DNA from: Bradyrhizobium sp. CB82
GTDB lineage: Bacteria > Pseudomonadota > Alphaproteobacteria > Rhizobiales > Xanthobacteraceae
Reading direction: 5' to 3'
Length of the DNA: 64,000 nt
Assembly (NCBI RefSeq): GCF_029714405.1
Contig: NZ_CP121650.1
Span: forward strand, 1,240,001-1,304,000
Positions within the stretch are counted from its first letter, which is position 1, and every line of letters begins with the position of its first letter. Positions 18,346 to 27,198 of the stretch are shown here, in pieces. Below the pieces are notes generated by a model. That model had not been told where the DNA came from. It ran no database searches and saw only the letters and a program-made list of their open reading frames with translations. The position numbers and the translations under genes were made by a program.

Positions 18346-20208
18346 ATGCCCAGCCTGTCGGCCTCGAACCATGTCGCCCGTGTGCTGTCCGTCGCCACGC
18401 ACGCGGCCGACATCGACGCGGAGTCGCGGATCGCAAATTCCTGGCGGCGTTGCCTGATCAATCACAAGCTCGATCCCGCCCGCCAGGGTCCGCCACAGAC
18501 GCTCACCGAAGCCGAGGTCCGGCACGTCGCCGAGCCGATGGAACGGCTGATCCGGCTCGCGACGCCGGAGCTCGAGGATCTCGCCCGCGTGCTGCGCGAG
18601 GCCGGCTATTGCGTCAACCTCGCCGATCCCAATGCCACCATGCTGTGGAGCCGGCTGCCGGGCGAAGCCGACACCGAGATATTTTTGCGCTGGAAAGTCT
18701 ATACCGGCTCGAACTTTTCAGAGGCCTTTGAGGGCACCAACGGTCTCGGCACCGCGCTTGCGGAAGAAAAGCCGATCCTGGTGCATCGTGACGAGCATTT
18801 CCGCGCGCAATGGAGCATTTTCTCCTGTGCGGTCACGCCGCTCTTCGACGAGACCGGCCGGCTTGCAGGTGCGGTGAACATCACCTCCTGCCGCGATGAT
18901 TTGAGCCGGACGGCTCATCAGCTTGCGCTCGCGGTCACCGCGGAGGCGACGCGCCGCGTCGAGGATACGATCTTCCGCAATCATTTCCGCAACGCCTGGA
19001 TCGCGACGGTGCCCGGCGATGGCGGCAGCGGATTGATCGCCTATGACCGCGACCGCCGCATCGTCGGCGCCTGCCGCGCGGCGCGCGCGATGCTGGGGCT
19101 GACCGATGGCCTGATCGCATCCGGCATCGACCTGTCGCGTTACGTCAAATTCGACGCGGCGCGTGCGGCAGACGAGATCGTCGAACTGCGTCGCGCCGAT
19201 GGCCGTCCGCTCGGGCCGGGGCATGTGGCGCCGCCGCTGCGCGCAAGACTGCCCGGCCGTCAACCGGTCGCGCGCCGCGAGGCCCCCGCAGGCCGGTTCG
19301 AAGGCTTGAACAAGCTTGCCGGCAGCGATCCCGGCCTGCTCAGAAGCGTGAAGCGCCTGAGGAGCATCGGCGATCATAATCTGCCGATCCTGCTGCATGG
19401 CGAGACTGGCGTCGGCAAGGATGCTTTTGCGCGCGCCATTCATGCCGGCAGCAACCGCGCGCGCAGCAACTACGTCGCGCTGAATTGCGCGGCGATGCCG
19501 GAAAGCCTGATCGATGCCGAGCTGTTCGGCTATGAGGCCGGTGCCTTCACCGGCGCGCGGCGCGACGGCTCGAAGGGGCTGATCGTGCAGGCCGACGGCG
19601 GCACGCTGTTCCTGGACGAGATCGGCGACATGCCGATCGCGCTCCAGACCCGCCTGCTGCGCGTCCTGGAGAACCGCGAGGTCTTGCCGCTCGGCGCGCT
19701 CAAGCCCACCGCCGTCGACATCCGCCTGATCAGCGCTACCCATCGCGATCTCGGCCGCATGGCGGAGGGGGGCGCCTTCCGCACCGATCTGTATTTCCGC
19801 CTGCGCGGCATGGAGATTCGGCTGCCGGCCTTGCGCGAGCGCGCCGACAGGGCGGATGTGATCGCCAGCATCGCGGCCGAGGAGGCGCCGGGCTGCCGGC
19901 TGTCGCCTGCGGCCTGGTCGGCGCTGCTCGCTTATCCCTTCCCCGGCAACATGCGTCAGCTCCGTCATGTGCTGCGGCTCGCCGGCTGCACCACCGAGGA
20001 CAGCGTCATCAGCGATACCGATCTCGATCTACCGCCGTTCGGCGGCCGCGCCGGCGAGCCGGATCTTGCCGCAGCCGAACGCGCGACCATCGTGGAGGCG
20101 CTGCGCAGGCACGGCGGCCGCGTCACTGAGGCGGCAAAAGCGCTCCGCCTGAGCCGCGCCACGCTCTATCGCAAGATCAAGCAGTTGAAGATCGACACCG
20201 CGAAGTAA
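18346..20208 (+). CDS. Sigma-54-dependent transcriptional activator, AcoR/Fis family with GAF sensor
   Basis: The ATG at 18346 has GGTGGAG ~10 bases upstream; a GTG at 18331 is in frame but lies in that site. The protein (620 residues) has an N-terminal sensor of AcoR type (RIANSWRRCLINHKLDP; GAF-like GTNGLGTALAEEKPI and HFRAQWSIFSCAVTPLFD), an AAA+ domain with Walker A GETGVGKD (~351), the sigma-54 contact loop GAFTGA (~399-404) and Walker B LFLDEIGD, and a C-terminal Fis helix-turn-helix (GGRVTEAAKALRLSRATLYRK). It should activate -24/-12 promoters. It converges on the flavin reductase/LLM monooxygenase genes, whose promoter region (22042-22178) carries exactly such elements; control of that pair is a strong inference. 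Confidence 0.93.
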   Translation: MPSLSASNHVARVLSVATHAADIDAESRIANSWRRCLINHKLDPARQGPPQTLTEAEVRHVAEPMERLIRLATPELEDLARVLREAGYCVNLADPNATMLWSRLPGEADTEIFLRWKVYTGSNFSEAFEGTNGLGTALAEEKPILVHRDEHFRAQWSIFSCAVTPLFDETGRLAGAVNITSCRDDLSRTAHQLALAVTAEATRRVEDTIFRNHFRNAWIATVPGDGGSGLIAYDRDRRIVGACRAARAMLGLTDGLIASGIDLSRYVKFDAARAADEIVELRRADGRPLGPGHVAPPLRARLPGRQPVARREAPAGRFEGLNKLAGSDPGLLRSVKRLRSIGDHNLPILLHGETGVGKDAFARAIHAGSNRARSNYVALNCAAMPESLIDAELFGYEAGAFTGARRDGSKGLIVQADGGTLFLDEIGDMPIALQTRLLRVLENREVLPLGALKPTAVDIRLISATHRDLGRMAEGGAFRTDLYFRLRGMEIRLPALRERADRADVIASIAAEEAPGCRLSPAAWSALLAYPFPGNMRQLRHVLRLAGCTTEDSVISDTDLDLPPFGGRAGEPDLAAAERATIVEALRRHGGRVTEAAKALRLSRATLYRKIKQLKIDTAK

Positions 20209-20277
20209 CGTGAACGAAGGCCGCCTCTCGCCTTGTAAGGGGAGAGGGAGGGCAGCGCCAATCCTCGAGACCGATCG

Positions 20278-20838
20278 TTAAGAAAAATCGCTCCAGCTCA
20301 GATGCCGTGCATCGAGATCGCCGAGCGTCACGGCATCGCGGATCTCCTGCGGCGTATGAAAACTGCTGCGGAGATAGACGAGCGGAACGGCTTGTGCGGC
20401 GTGTGAGACGTCACGCACCTCACCAACGAAGATCGAATGCGTCGCCGTCTCGAACTCCTTTGCCAGCACGCAGTCGAACGCAGCGACCGCATCGTCCAGC
20501 ACCGGCGCGCCGGTCGCACCTTTGGTCCACTGCCCGAGGGCGAAGCGGTCGTCGCCATTGACGCCCTTCTGGCCGCTGAAGGTCAGCGCCAGCAGCGCGT
20601 GGTCCTCATGCAGGAAGTTGATCGCGAAGGCGCCTTCCTCGCGGATACGCGCATGCGCGCTGGCGTTGCGGTTGACGCAGACGATCAGCGACGGAGGATT
20701 GTCCGACAGCGAGCAGGCCGAGGTCACCGTCAGCCCGGTGCGCCTTCCGTGCTCGGCGCCGACCGTCACCAGCGCCACTGCGCCGGCACATTGCCGCATC
20801 GCCTGCTTGAAGTCCTTTGCGTCGATCGTCATGCGCAT
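20278..20838 (-). CDS. Flavin reductase (HpaC-like) partner of a two-component monooxygenase
   Basis: A 186-residue protein of the flavin reductase-like family. Visible family elements are MRQCAGAVALVTVG, then RTGLTVTSACSLSDNPPSL (flavin-contact loop), VNRNASAHARIREEGAFAIN and a C-terminal GEVRDVS strand. It reduces FMN or FAD with NAD(P)H and hands it to an oxygenase. It lies 51 bases downstream of the LLM gene on the same strand, so the two form an operon; the pairing makes a two-component flavin-dependent monooxygenase. Confidence 0.9.
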   Translation of the reverse strand: MRMTIDAKDFKQAMRQCAGAVALVTVGAEHGRRTGLTVTSACSLSDNPPSLIVCVNRNASAHARIREEGAFAINFLHEDHALLALTFSGQKGVNGDDRFALGQWTKGATGAPVLDDAVAAFDCVLAKEFETATHSIFVGEVRDVSHAAQAVPLVYLRSSFHTPQEIRDAVTLGDLDARHLSWSDFS

Positions 20839-20889
20839 TTCCTTCCAATGCCGGCGGGTGCGGCACGTCCGTCCCGCACCCGCGCTTCG

Positions 20890-21987
20890 TCACGCCGCCT
20901 TGCGCGCGCTGCCGAGATGTTTCAGCCGCGGCATCACCTCGTTCTTGAGCAGCGCCAGCGAATGCTGCCAGGCTTCCGGCTTGTGCTTGTAGTCGAAGCC
21001 GAACACCAGGAGCACGCCGAAGCCGCCGACCTCCTCGTAGATCTTCTCGATCTTCTCGGCCACGGTCGACGGCGAGCCGACGATCCAGTTGCGCTTGGCG
21101 CAGTATTCGACGGTGACGTCGCTGTCGGGTACGTCGGGCGCGTGCTTCAGGTAGTCCTTGAAGCCGAAATGACCGAGCAGCGGCAGAAAATATTCGCTCA
21201 TCATCCGGCCCATCATGTCGCCGGTCGAGAGTTTCCAGGCCTCCTCGTCGGTGTCGGCGACGAACACCTCTCGCACCAGTCGCCAATCGCTGCGGTTCGG
21301 CTTGCGGCCGGTCTTGGCGGCACCGATCTCCACGGAGTCCCAATGGCTGCCGACATAGGCCGGATTGAGGTTGAGGCTCATCGGGATGAAACCGCGCTCG
21401 CCGGCAAGCTTGAGCGTGTCCGAGTTCTTCGAGAGGCCGGCGACGCCAATCGGCGGATGCGGCGCCTGCACCGGCTTGATGTGAGGTTTCAGGAAATCGA
21501 ACATCGTGTCCGGCTTGGTTACCGTCCAGTATTTGCCCTTGTGGGTGAAGGGCGCAGGCTCGGTCCAGAGCTTCAAGATGATCTCCAGCGCCTCGCGCGT
21601 CATCTCGCGGTTCTGCCCGCTCATGCCGTCGACGTTGAACATCGCCCAGTCGCTCGGCAGGCCCGAGGCCGCGACGCCGAAATTCAGACGCCCTTCCGAG
21701 AGGTGATCGAGCATCGCGACGCGATTGGCGAGTTCGGCCGGGTGGTGATAGGGCAACAGGAAGCCGCCCGGTCCGATGCGGATGTTCTTGGTCTGCAACA
21801 GCGCCTGCGCGATCAGAAGGTCGGGCGTGGGATTGGGCTCCCAGGGCGCGGTGTGATGCTCGCCGATCCAGGCCTCCTGATAGCCGAGCTCGTCGAGCCA
21901 GCGCATCGTCTGGAGGTCCCAGTCGTTTCCTTCCTTCAAGCCGCACTCCGGCGGATGCGAAGGCATCGTGAAATAGCCGATCTCCAT
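20890..21987 (-). CDS. LLM-class flavin-dependent monooxygenase (bacterial luciferase-like)
   Basis: Start ATG is at 21985-21987 behind a GAGGAA ribosome-binding site, giving 365 residues. MEIGYFTMPSHPP at the N-terminus, WIGEHHTAPWEP, the loop IRIGPGGFLLPYHHP and the GRLNFGVAASGLPSD strand are typical of the luciferase-like TIM-barrel family. These enzymes hydroxylate, epoxidise or cleave organic substrates with reduced flavin and oxygen; the second gene of the operon supplies reduced flavin. The substrate is unknown (limonene-, alkanal- or sulfonate-type oxidations are all seen in the family). A sigma-54 promoter lies 55 bases upstream. Confidence 0.92.
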   Translation of the reverse strand: MEIGYFTMPSHPPECGLKEGNDWDLQTMRWLDELGYQEAWIGEHHTAPWEPNPTPDLLIAQALLQTKNIRIGPGGFLLPYHHPAELANRVAMLDHLSEGRLNFGVAASGLPSDWAMFNVDGMSGQNREMTREALEIILKLWTEPAPFTHKGKYWTVTKPDTMFDFLKPHIKPVQAPHPPIGVAGLSKNSDTLKLAGERGFIPMSLNLNPAYVGSHWDSVEIGAAKTGRKPNRSDWRLVREVFVADTDEEAWKLSTGDMMGRMMSEYFLPLLGHFGFKDYLKHAPDVPDSDVTVEYCAKRNWIVGSPSTVAEKIEKIYEEVGGFGVLLVFGFDYKHKPEAWQHSLALLKNEVMPRLKHLGSARKAA

Positions 21988-22041
21988 GGTGTTTCCTCGT
22001 TCCGTTGTTGACGCGTCTTGGCTGCGCGGTTCCGGTAAATG

Positions 22042-22057
22042 AGCAAGCGGTGTGCCA
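22042..22057 (-). promoter_or_regulatory. Sigma-54 (-24/-12) promoter of the LLM monooxygenase operon
   Basis: The minus strand reads TGGCAC-ACCGC-TTGCT, an almost perfect match to the RpoN consensus TGGCAC-N5-TTGCa with GG and GC exactly 10 bases apart. Transcription would start near 22031, about 45 bases before the LLM start codon. Confidence 0.8.
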
Positions 22058-22141
22058 GCGATGCGAGGCCGCGGCCGGCCGAGAAAGTGCTGGTTTGCGC
22101 GTGCAATAGTCGATATCTGAGGGATGGATGCACGAGTGATA

Positions 22142-22178
22142 GTCTCATTGTCGCGAGACATGTCTTGGCAGCGAGACA
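22142..22178. promoter_or_regulatory. Paired inverted repeats, probable upstream activator sites
   Basis: Two tandem dyads with identical geometry: GTCTC-N8-GAGAC (22142-22159) and TGTCT-N8-AGACA (22161-22178). They lie roughly 110-145 bases upstream of the predicted sigma-54 start, the normal enhancer distance, and share the core T/G-GTCT. They are the best candidates for binding by the sigma-54 activator encoded at 18346-20208. They also lie ~55-90 bases upstream of dgoK, which they could influence. Confidence 0.6.
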
Positions 22179-22231
22179 AGGCGGGCGATGGTGAAAGGAC
22201 CAGACGATCAGATCAGGGGACGTGGGGTATC

Positions 22232-23146
22232 ATGACGGAAGCTGCCTATGTCGCGGTGGATTGGGGCACCACGAGCTTCCGGCTTTGGTTGATCGACCGT
22301 GACGGCCGGGTTCTGGCTGAGCGCCGCAGCAGCGAAGGCATGATGGCGGCGGCCAAGACCGGTTTTGCCGCCGTGCTGCAATCGCATCTGGATGCGGTCG
22401 GTGCGGGAGGCGAGCTGCCTGTGCTGATCTGCGGCATGGCCGGCGCCCGCCAGGGCTGGGTCGAAGCCGGCTATGTCGATACCCCGGCGCCGCTTGCCGC
22501 GATCCTCGCGCGCGCCGTCCCTGTCCCCGGACAGTCGCGCGACATTCGCATTCTGCCGGGAATTGCGCAGCGTGACGCCACCGCACCGGATGTGATGCGG
22601 GGCGAGGAGACCCAGCTGCTCGGCGCACTCGGTCTCGATGCGGCCGGCGAGGCGCTGGTCTGCATGCCCGGCACGCATTCGAAATGGGTCAGTGTCAGCG
22701 GTGGAACGGTCGCGCGTTTCGCCACCTTCATGACCGGCGAACTCTTCAGCGTCATCTCGCGCGAGACGATCCTCTCGCACGCGATCGCCGGCGCCGATGA
22801 CGCGGAAGACCGCGAGGCATTCAGGTCAGCGGTGGCGGCTGGGTTCAAGACCCCGGCATCCGCAGCCAACCTCCTGTTCCAGGTGAGGTCGCGGCAGCTC
22901 TTGTTCGGCGGCACGCCGGCCGCTGCGCGCGAAACCATCTCGGGCACCCTGATCGGGATCGAGCTTGCGGCGGGACTCGCGCGCGGCCGGCCGCAGAGCG
23001 GCATCAGGCTGGTTGCATCGGGGCGGCTGGAGGTGCTGTATCGGCTGGCGTTTGAAACACTTGGCGTTGCGGTCGAGCCGATCGACGCCGACGAGACGGT
23101 GCGCCGCGGCCTTGCGATGGCGGCGCGCGCCATCTGGACGAGATAG
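22232..23146 (+). CDS. dgoK: 2-dehydro-3-deoxygalactonokinase
   Basis: The ATG at 22232 gives 304 residues, normal for DgoK. The N-terminal phosphate-binding strand-turn AVDWGTTSFRLWLIDRDG and the family motif CMPGTHSKWV are present, along with GEETQLLGAL and the C-terminal ASGRLEVLYR. It phosphorylates 2-keto-3-deoxy-D-galactonate with ATP in the De Ley-Doudoroff pathway. The aldolase for the next step starts 13 bases after its stop, so the two are one operon. No galactonate dehydratase or transporter gene is adjacent in the window. Confidence 0.93.
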   Translation: MTEAAYVAVDWGTTSFRLWLIDRDGRVLAERRSSEGMMAAAKTGFAAVLQSHLDAVGAGGELPVLICGMAGARQGWVEAGYVDTPAPLAAILARAVPVPGQSRDIRILPGIAQRDATAPDVMRGEETQLLGALGLDAAGEALVCMPGTHSKWVSVSGGTVARFATFMTGELFSVISRETILSHAIAGADDAEDREAFRSAVAAGFKTPASAANLLFQVRSRQLLFGGTPAAARETISGTLIGIELAAGLARGRPQSGIRLVASGRLEVLYRLAFETLGVAVEPIDADETVRRGLAMAARAIWTR

Positions 23147-23159
23147 AAGGATCCTCCGC

Positions 23160-23792
23160 ATGAGCGTGCCATTTCCGACCATGAAGCGCCCGCTGGTCGC
23201 AATCCTGCGCGGGGTGAAGCCCGACGAGGCCGACGGTATCGTCAGCGTGCTGATCGAGGCAGGCATGACCGCGATCGAAATTCCCCTGAACTCGCCTGAT
23301 CCGTTCCGCTCGATCGAGATCGCGGTCAGGCGCGCGCCGGCCGGCGTGCTGGTTGGCGCCGGCACGGTGCTCACGACCGCCGATGTCGACCGGCTGAATG
23401 AGGCCGGCGGCAAACTGCTGGTGGCCCCGAATGTCGACACGCAGGTGATTGCGCGTGCGCATGAGCACGGCATGGTGACCATGCCCGGCGTGTTCTCGCC
23501 GACCGAAGCGTTGCTTGCGGCACGCGCCGGCGCATCGAGCCTGAAGTTCTTTCCGGCCAGCGTGCTGGGCCCCGCGGGCATTGCCGCGATCCGCGCCGTG
23601 CTGCCGGCAAGCGCGATGATCGCCGCCGTCGGCGGGGTCTCCGACCAGAACTTCGCCGAATACGTCAAAAGCGGCGTTCGTGCCTTTGGCCTTGGCAGCA
23701 GCCTCTACAAGCCGGGCATGACAGCAGCCGATGTCGCCGCGCGCGCCAGGGCGACGATTGCGGCCTACGATCAAGCGATTGGGGGCGCGTGA
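23160..23792 (+). CDS. dgoA: 2-dehydro-3-deoxy-6-phosphogalactonate aldolase
   Basis: A 210-residue class I aldolase of the KDPG/KDPGal family. Catalytic positions visible are Glu40 (AIEIPLNSP) and the Schiff-base Lys129 in SSLKFFPASVLGP; Arg17 (AILRGVKP) and GVFSPTEALLAARAG are also conserved. The IPLNSP segment, rather than the IT.RT of KDPG aldolases, favours the galactonate enzyme. It splits 2-keto-3-deoxy-6-phosphogalactonate to pyruvate and glyceraldehyde 3-phosphate, immediately following DgoK. Confidence 0.93.
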   Translation: MSVPFPTMKRPLVAILRGVKPDEADGIVSVLIEAGMTAIEIPLNSPDPFRSIEIAVRRAPAGVLVGAGTVLTTADVDRLNEAGGKLLVAPNVDTQVIARAHEHGMVTMPGVFSPTEALLAARAGASSLKFFPASVLGPAGIAAIRAVLPASAMIAAVGGVSDQNFAEYVKSGVRAFGLGSSLYKPGMTAADVAARARATIAAYDQAIGGA

Positions 23793-23804
23793 GAGCCGGG
23801 CCCC

Positions 23805-24170
23805 TCAGCTTCGCCTCGCCGAGGGCCACACCAGCCGCTCGTGCCGGCGCGCAAAGCGCTGCCAGTGCAGGATCGCGCCGACCAGCAGTGGCGGAACGAA
23901 GCCAAGCACGATCAGGAAAGTCGGCAGTGGCTTTGGCGAGATGAACGCGATGGCGATGTCGGAGATCAGCCACAGCGCGGCAAACAGCACCGCGAAATCG
24001 GTCCGCGGAAAGTGCAGATAGTAGAAGATGGCGGTGATGATCACCGCGGGTCCGATCGCAATGCCGATCATGACCGCCGTTAGCTCTTTCGGCGTCAGCG
24101 CGTCCAGCACCATCGACGCCAACAGCCATATGGCGGCGAACATGGCGATGATGTCGATCGGGTGCCGCAA
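23805..24170 (-). CDS. Small membrane protein, unknown function
   Basis: I place the start at TTG (24168-24170) because a strong AGGAGGGG site lies 7-8 bases upstream of it; the longer frame to 24233 adds only arginine-rich residues. The 121-residue product has four likely membrane helices (IIAMFAAIWLLASMVLDAL, AVMIGIAIGPAVIITAIFYY, LFAALWLISDIAIAFI, PTFLIVLGFVPPLLVGAI) and a basic C-terminus. It lies between dgoA (convergent) and the thioesterase gene. No family recognised. Confidence 0.6.
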   Translation of the reverse strand: MRHPIDIIAMFAAIWLLASMVLDALTPKELTAVMIGIAIGPAVIITAIFYYLHFPRTDFAVLFAALWLISDIAIAFISPKPLPTFLIVLGFVPPLLVGAILHWQRFARRHERLVWPSARRS

Positions 24171-24238
24171 TCGGATACCCCTCCTGGGAGACGCGTTATC
24201 GTTGTGGCGCGCGCGCCGGCCGTCAAGCCCCAATGCGG

Positions 24239-25150
24239 CTATTCCTCATTACTCCCCGGCGTCGGCCGCAGCATGAAATGGCCGAAAGCCGACGCGATTG
24301 GCTTGTCCGGGGCGTCCTGCCAGGCCCTTGCCTCGAACGCGACGATGCGCCGACCCTGCTTGACGATCGAGACGTTGGCAAAGCTGTCGAGCGCGCGGCC
24401 GGAGCGCAAATAGTTGATCGTCAGTCCGACCGGCTTGGGCGGCGCCGAGATGCCGAGCTCGCGCGTCACGCCGACAATGGCCGTGGTCTCCAGGAATGCG
24501 CCGGTCATGCCGCCATGGATCGCGGGCAGGATCGGGTTGCCGATGATCTTTGGCGAGAACGGCATCATCAGTGTGCCGTCGTGCTGGATGCGGATGCCGA
24601 GGCAGCGCGCGAACGGGCTGTTGGCGAACGTACCGGCCGGATCCTCCGGTGCCTCCAGCGCCGGGATGCTGCGCTGGTCCCTCGCGCGGTCGGCGAGCAT
24701 GTTGGTGCGGTTGGCGCCGATCATGAAGCAGGCGGTCGCGGTTGCAACCGGAGCGTCCTCGGACTCCTGGTAGGCGGTCGAACGCACGAAGGCGATCGAG
24801 CGCGTGGTGCGATAGCAAATCGAATGCGCTCTGATGTCGAGGCCGGGAGTCGCCGGCTTCTGGTAGTCGATGCGCAAATCCAGCGTTGCGATCGCGCGCG
24901 TGCCGTCGAGCGCGAGCTGCACCGCCATGCCGCAGCTCTCGTCGAGCATCGCGGTGACGACGCCGCCATGCAGCACGCCGGTCTCGGTGTCGCCGACGAA
25001 GACGGGGCGGTAGGGCAGGCTCGACCAGGCTTCGCCAGGTGCCGCGCGGTCGAGCCTGAGCCCGCTGATATAGCCATAATCGGAGCGGCGGCCCTTGATG
25101 GCCTCGGCGAGCGCGTCGAACGGGAGCGTCGTATCTTGCGATTTTGACAT
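24239..25150 (-). CDS. PaaI-type acyl-CoA thioesterase with two hotdog domains
   Basis: A 303-residue protein (ATG at 25148-25150; a GTG two codons upstream is possible) made of two tandem hotdog units. Each has the HGG motif of PaaI-type thioesterases: TGVLHGGVVTAMLDESCG (~residues 60-77) and ILPAIHGGMTGAFLETTAI (~208-226). The second half repeats the strand pattern of the first (TLDLRIDYQKPA versus GLTINYLRSG). Such enzymes hydrolyse acyl- or aryl-CoA thioesters. The double form makes a pseudo-dimer in one chain. Stands alone as a gene; natural substrate unknown. Confidence 0.85.
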   Translation of the reverse strand: MSKSQDTTLPFDALAEAIKGRRSDYGYISGLRLDRAAPGEAWSSLPYRPVFVGDTETGVLHGGVVTAMLDESCGMAVQLALDGTRAIATLDLRIDYQKPATPGLDIRAHSICYRTTRSIAFVRSTAYQESEDAPVATATACFMIGANRTNMLADRARDQRSIPALEAPEDPAGTFANSPFARCLGIRIQHDGTLMMPFSPKIIGNPILPAIHGGMTGAFLETTAIVGVTRELGISAPPKPVGLTINYLRSGRALDSFANVSIVKQGRRIVAFEARAWQDAPDKPIASAFGHFMLRPTPGSNEE

Positions 25151-25272
25151 GGTCACATGTTAGACCGTTCTCGTGGCTTCCGCAAAAATCTCAAGCCTCA
25201 TTCGGGGCTCGACAGGCGCGTGCGAAGCAACGATGCTGCGCGACCAGCTGTTTGAGAAAGACGAGGAACCCC

Positions 25273-25590
25273 ATGGCAGACCCCGACGCGCCGGCGACCA
25301 ATTCAGGGGGCGTGACCATTTCGACGGGTAGCGCCGAGCGTGCGCCGTTCATCTATTTCGACGGCGTCTCCTGCTTCGGCCACCACAACGGCGCAATCCA
25401 GATCGAGCTCGCCGCGAACCTTTTGATGCCGGTCGGTCCGGGCGTGCGCGTCGACGTGATCCAGACCGGACACATCCGCTGTAGCCCGGCCGCCGCCATC
25501 GCCCTGCGTGAAGCGCTCGACAAGGCGCTCGCCATGATGCAGCAGGGCCAGCAGCAGCCGACGGAGGTCATTCCGGCAATGAAGAATTGA
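25273..25590 (+). CDS. Conserved hypothetical protein of 105 residues
   Basis: ATG at 25273 follows GAGGAACCCC. The product is soluble, with an N-terminal Ala/Thr/Ser-rich lead, a core IYFDGVSCFGHHNGAIQIEL that looks like a beta-hairpin, HIRCSPAAAIALREALDKAL and a Gln-rich tail. I recognise no domain. Codon use resembles neighbouring real genes and no competing frame is credible, so I call it real. A palindromic repeat follows 25 bases after the stop. Confidence 0.6.
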   Translation: MADPDAPATNSGGVTISTGSAERAPFIYFDGVSCFGHHNGAIQIELAANLLMPVGPGVRVDVIQTGHIRCSPAAAIALREALDKALAMMQQGQQQPTEVIPAMKN

Positions 25591-25614
25591 GGCCGCTCTG
25601 ATCGTGGATCGTCG

Positions 25615-25690
25615 GGTGGGTTAGCGAAGCGTAACCCACCACTTCTCTCGCCCGCGGCATGGTGGGTTACGCCTTCGGCTAACCCACCCT
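25615..25690. repeat. REP-like palindromic element (GTGGGTTA ... TAACCCAC)
   Basis: Contains GGTGGGTTAGCGAAGCGTAA, its complement-like GTAACCCACC, and a second copy TGGTGGGTTACGCC with GGCTAACCCACC. The arms can fold as two hairpins or one long one. This element sits between two convergent genes (25273 and the amidase) and may serve both as a terminator region. Confidence 0.8.
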
Positions 25691-25722
25691 GTACCCTACG
25701 CAGTTCAAGCGCCGCTCGCCGC

Positions 25723-27198
25723 TCACCCCTTCGTCACGTGCACCTTCGGCTTCTTGCCGGCATTCCATTTGCCATCGATGGCGCGCTCGATCTGGGCGGC
25801 GAGTTGCAAGAGCAGCCCGTCATTGGCCTGCCTGGCGATGGCCTGGATGCCAAGCGGCAGGCCGTGCTCGTTCTCGGCGAGCGGCAGCGAAACCGCCGGC
25901 ATGCCGCACAGATTCGCCAGCGGCGTGAAGGCGAAATTGCGCCAGAGATTGCCGAACCAGTCCAGCACATCCGGATTGTCGGAGATCGTGAGAAACTCCT
26001 TCGTGCCAACCTTCGGTGTCGGCAGCGCGGTGATCGGCGTCAGGATGACGTCCCACTGCTCGAAGAAGCCCCCGAAGCCGCGCGAGGTGGTGTTGAACAC
26101 CGCCTGCATCTTGGCCCGCTCGGCAAAGCTCGCGTGGCGGCCTGCCTCCCAGATGCGGATGTTCATCGGCTCGATCAGATCCTCGGGCGGCCGCTCCAGC
26201 CCGCGCGCGGCGAGCATGTTCGAGATCACGACGGCGAAGTTCGAGATGTAGCAGGTGGTCTGCGCGTCGAAGGCAGCGCGGAAATCGAGCTCGGGCAGGG
26301 CAAAGTCGACGTGATGGCCGAGGCCTTCGAGGAAACGGCCGATCTTTTCCAGCTCGGCGGCGATGTGCGGCGTCGCGCGATAATCGCCCCATTGATGCGA
26401 CAACGCGATGCGGAGCTTGCCGGGATCGCGCTTGATCATCTCGGTATAGGGCTGCGCCGTGGTCCAGAACGGCATGAACTCGCCGGGCGCCGGTCCCCGG
26501 GCATGATCGATGAAGGCGGCGGTATCGCGCACGCTGCGCGACTGGCAGCCCTGGATCGAGACGAGGCCGGTGAGATCGGACATATGCGGCGCAAGCGAGA
26601 ACACGCCGCGCGACACCTTCAGCCCGATATTGCCGTTGACCCCTGCGGGAATGCGGATCGAGCCGCCGCCGTCGGTCGCATGCGCAATCGGCACGATGCC
26701 AGCCGCCACCGATGCGGCGCTGCCCGCCGACGAGCCGCATGTGGTGTAGTCGGTATTCCAGGGATTGCGCGTGACATAGACGGCCGGGTTGTCGGCGGAG
26801 CTGCACACGCCGAACTCCGGCGTCGTGGTCCGTCCGATCAGGTTCAATCCGGCCTGGCGGAATTTCGTCGTGAGGAAGGTGTCGGCGCCTGCGCGATTGC
26901 CGCGCATCAACAGCGAGCCCATTTCCTGCAAGCGGCCCTTCATGGTGGGTCCGAGATCCTTCATCAGGAAGGGCAGGCCGGCGAACGGGCCGGCGAGATT
27001 GATGCCGTCCCTGGCGGGATCCGCGATCACGTCGTCGAACAGCTCGACCACGCCCGACAATGTGGAATCGACCTTCGCCACCGCTGCCGCAGCCTGGCGC
27101 GCTAATTCGGCAGGCGTGAGCTCGCCCTTCTTGACGCACCCAGCCAGCGCCACGCCATCATGCTGCGCCCATTCATTCCAGCTCATCGGCAAAGTCAT
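25723..27198 (-). CDS. Amidase signature family enzyme
   Basis: I start at the ATG 27196-27198 (491 residues). The Ser-cis-Ser-Lys machinery is visible: Lys80 in PFLMKDLG, the Gly/Ser-rich stretch TTCGSSAGSAASVAAG (cis-Ser at 156/157), and nucleophile Ser180 in DGGGSIRIPAG. The C-terminal NLCGMPAVSLPLAENEHGLP and GIQAIARQANDGLLLQLAAQ are typical as well. It hydrolyses a carboxamide to acid and ammonia; substrate range of the family is broad (aryl amides, nitrile-derived amides, 6-aminohexanoate dimers). Cytoplasmic; monocistronic as far as seen. Confidence 0.92.
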   Translation of the reverse strand: MTLPMSWNEWAQHDGVALAGCVKKGELTPAELARQAAAAVAKVDSTLSGVVELFDDVIADPARDGINLAGPFAGLPFLMKDLGPTMKGRLQEMGSLLMRGNRAGADTFLTTKFRQAGLNLIGRTTTPEFGVCSSADNPAVYVTRNPWNTDYTTCGSSAGSAASVAAGIVPIAHATDGGGSIRIPAGVNGNIGLKVSRGVFSLAPHMSDLTGLVSIQGCQSRSVRDTAAFIDHARGPAPGEFMPFWTTAQPYTEMIKRDPGKLRIALSHQWGDYRATPHIAAELEKIGRFLEGLGHHVDFALPELDFRAAFDAQTTCYISNFAVVISNMLAARGLERPPEDLIEPMNIRIWEAGRHASFAERAKMQAVFNTTSRGFGGFFEQWDVILTPITALPTPKVGTKEFLTISDNPDVLDWFGNLWRNFAFTPLANLCGMPAVSLPLAENEHGLPLGIQAIARQANDGLLLQLAAQIERAIDGKWNAGKKPKVHVTKG

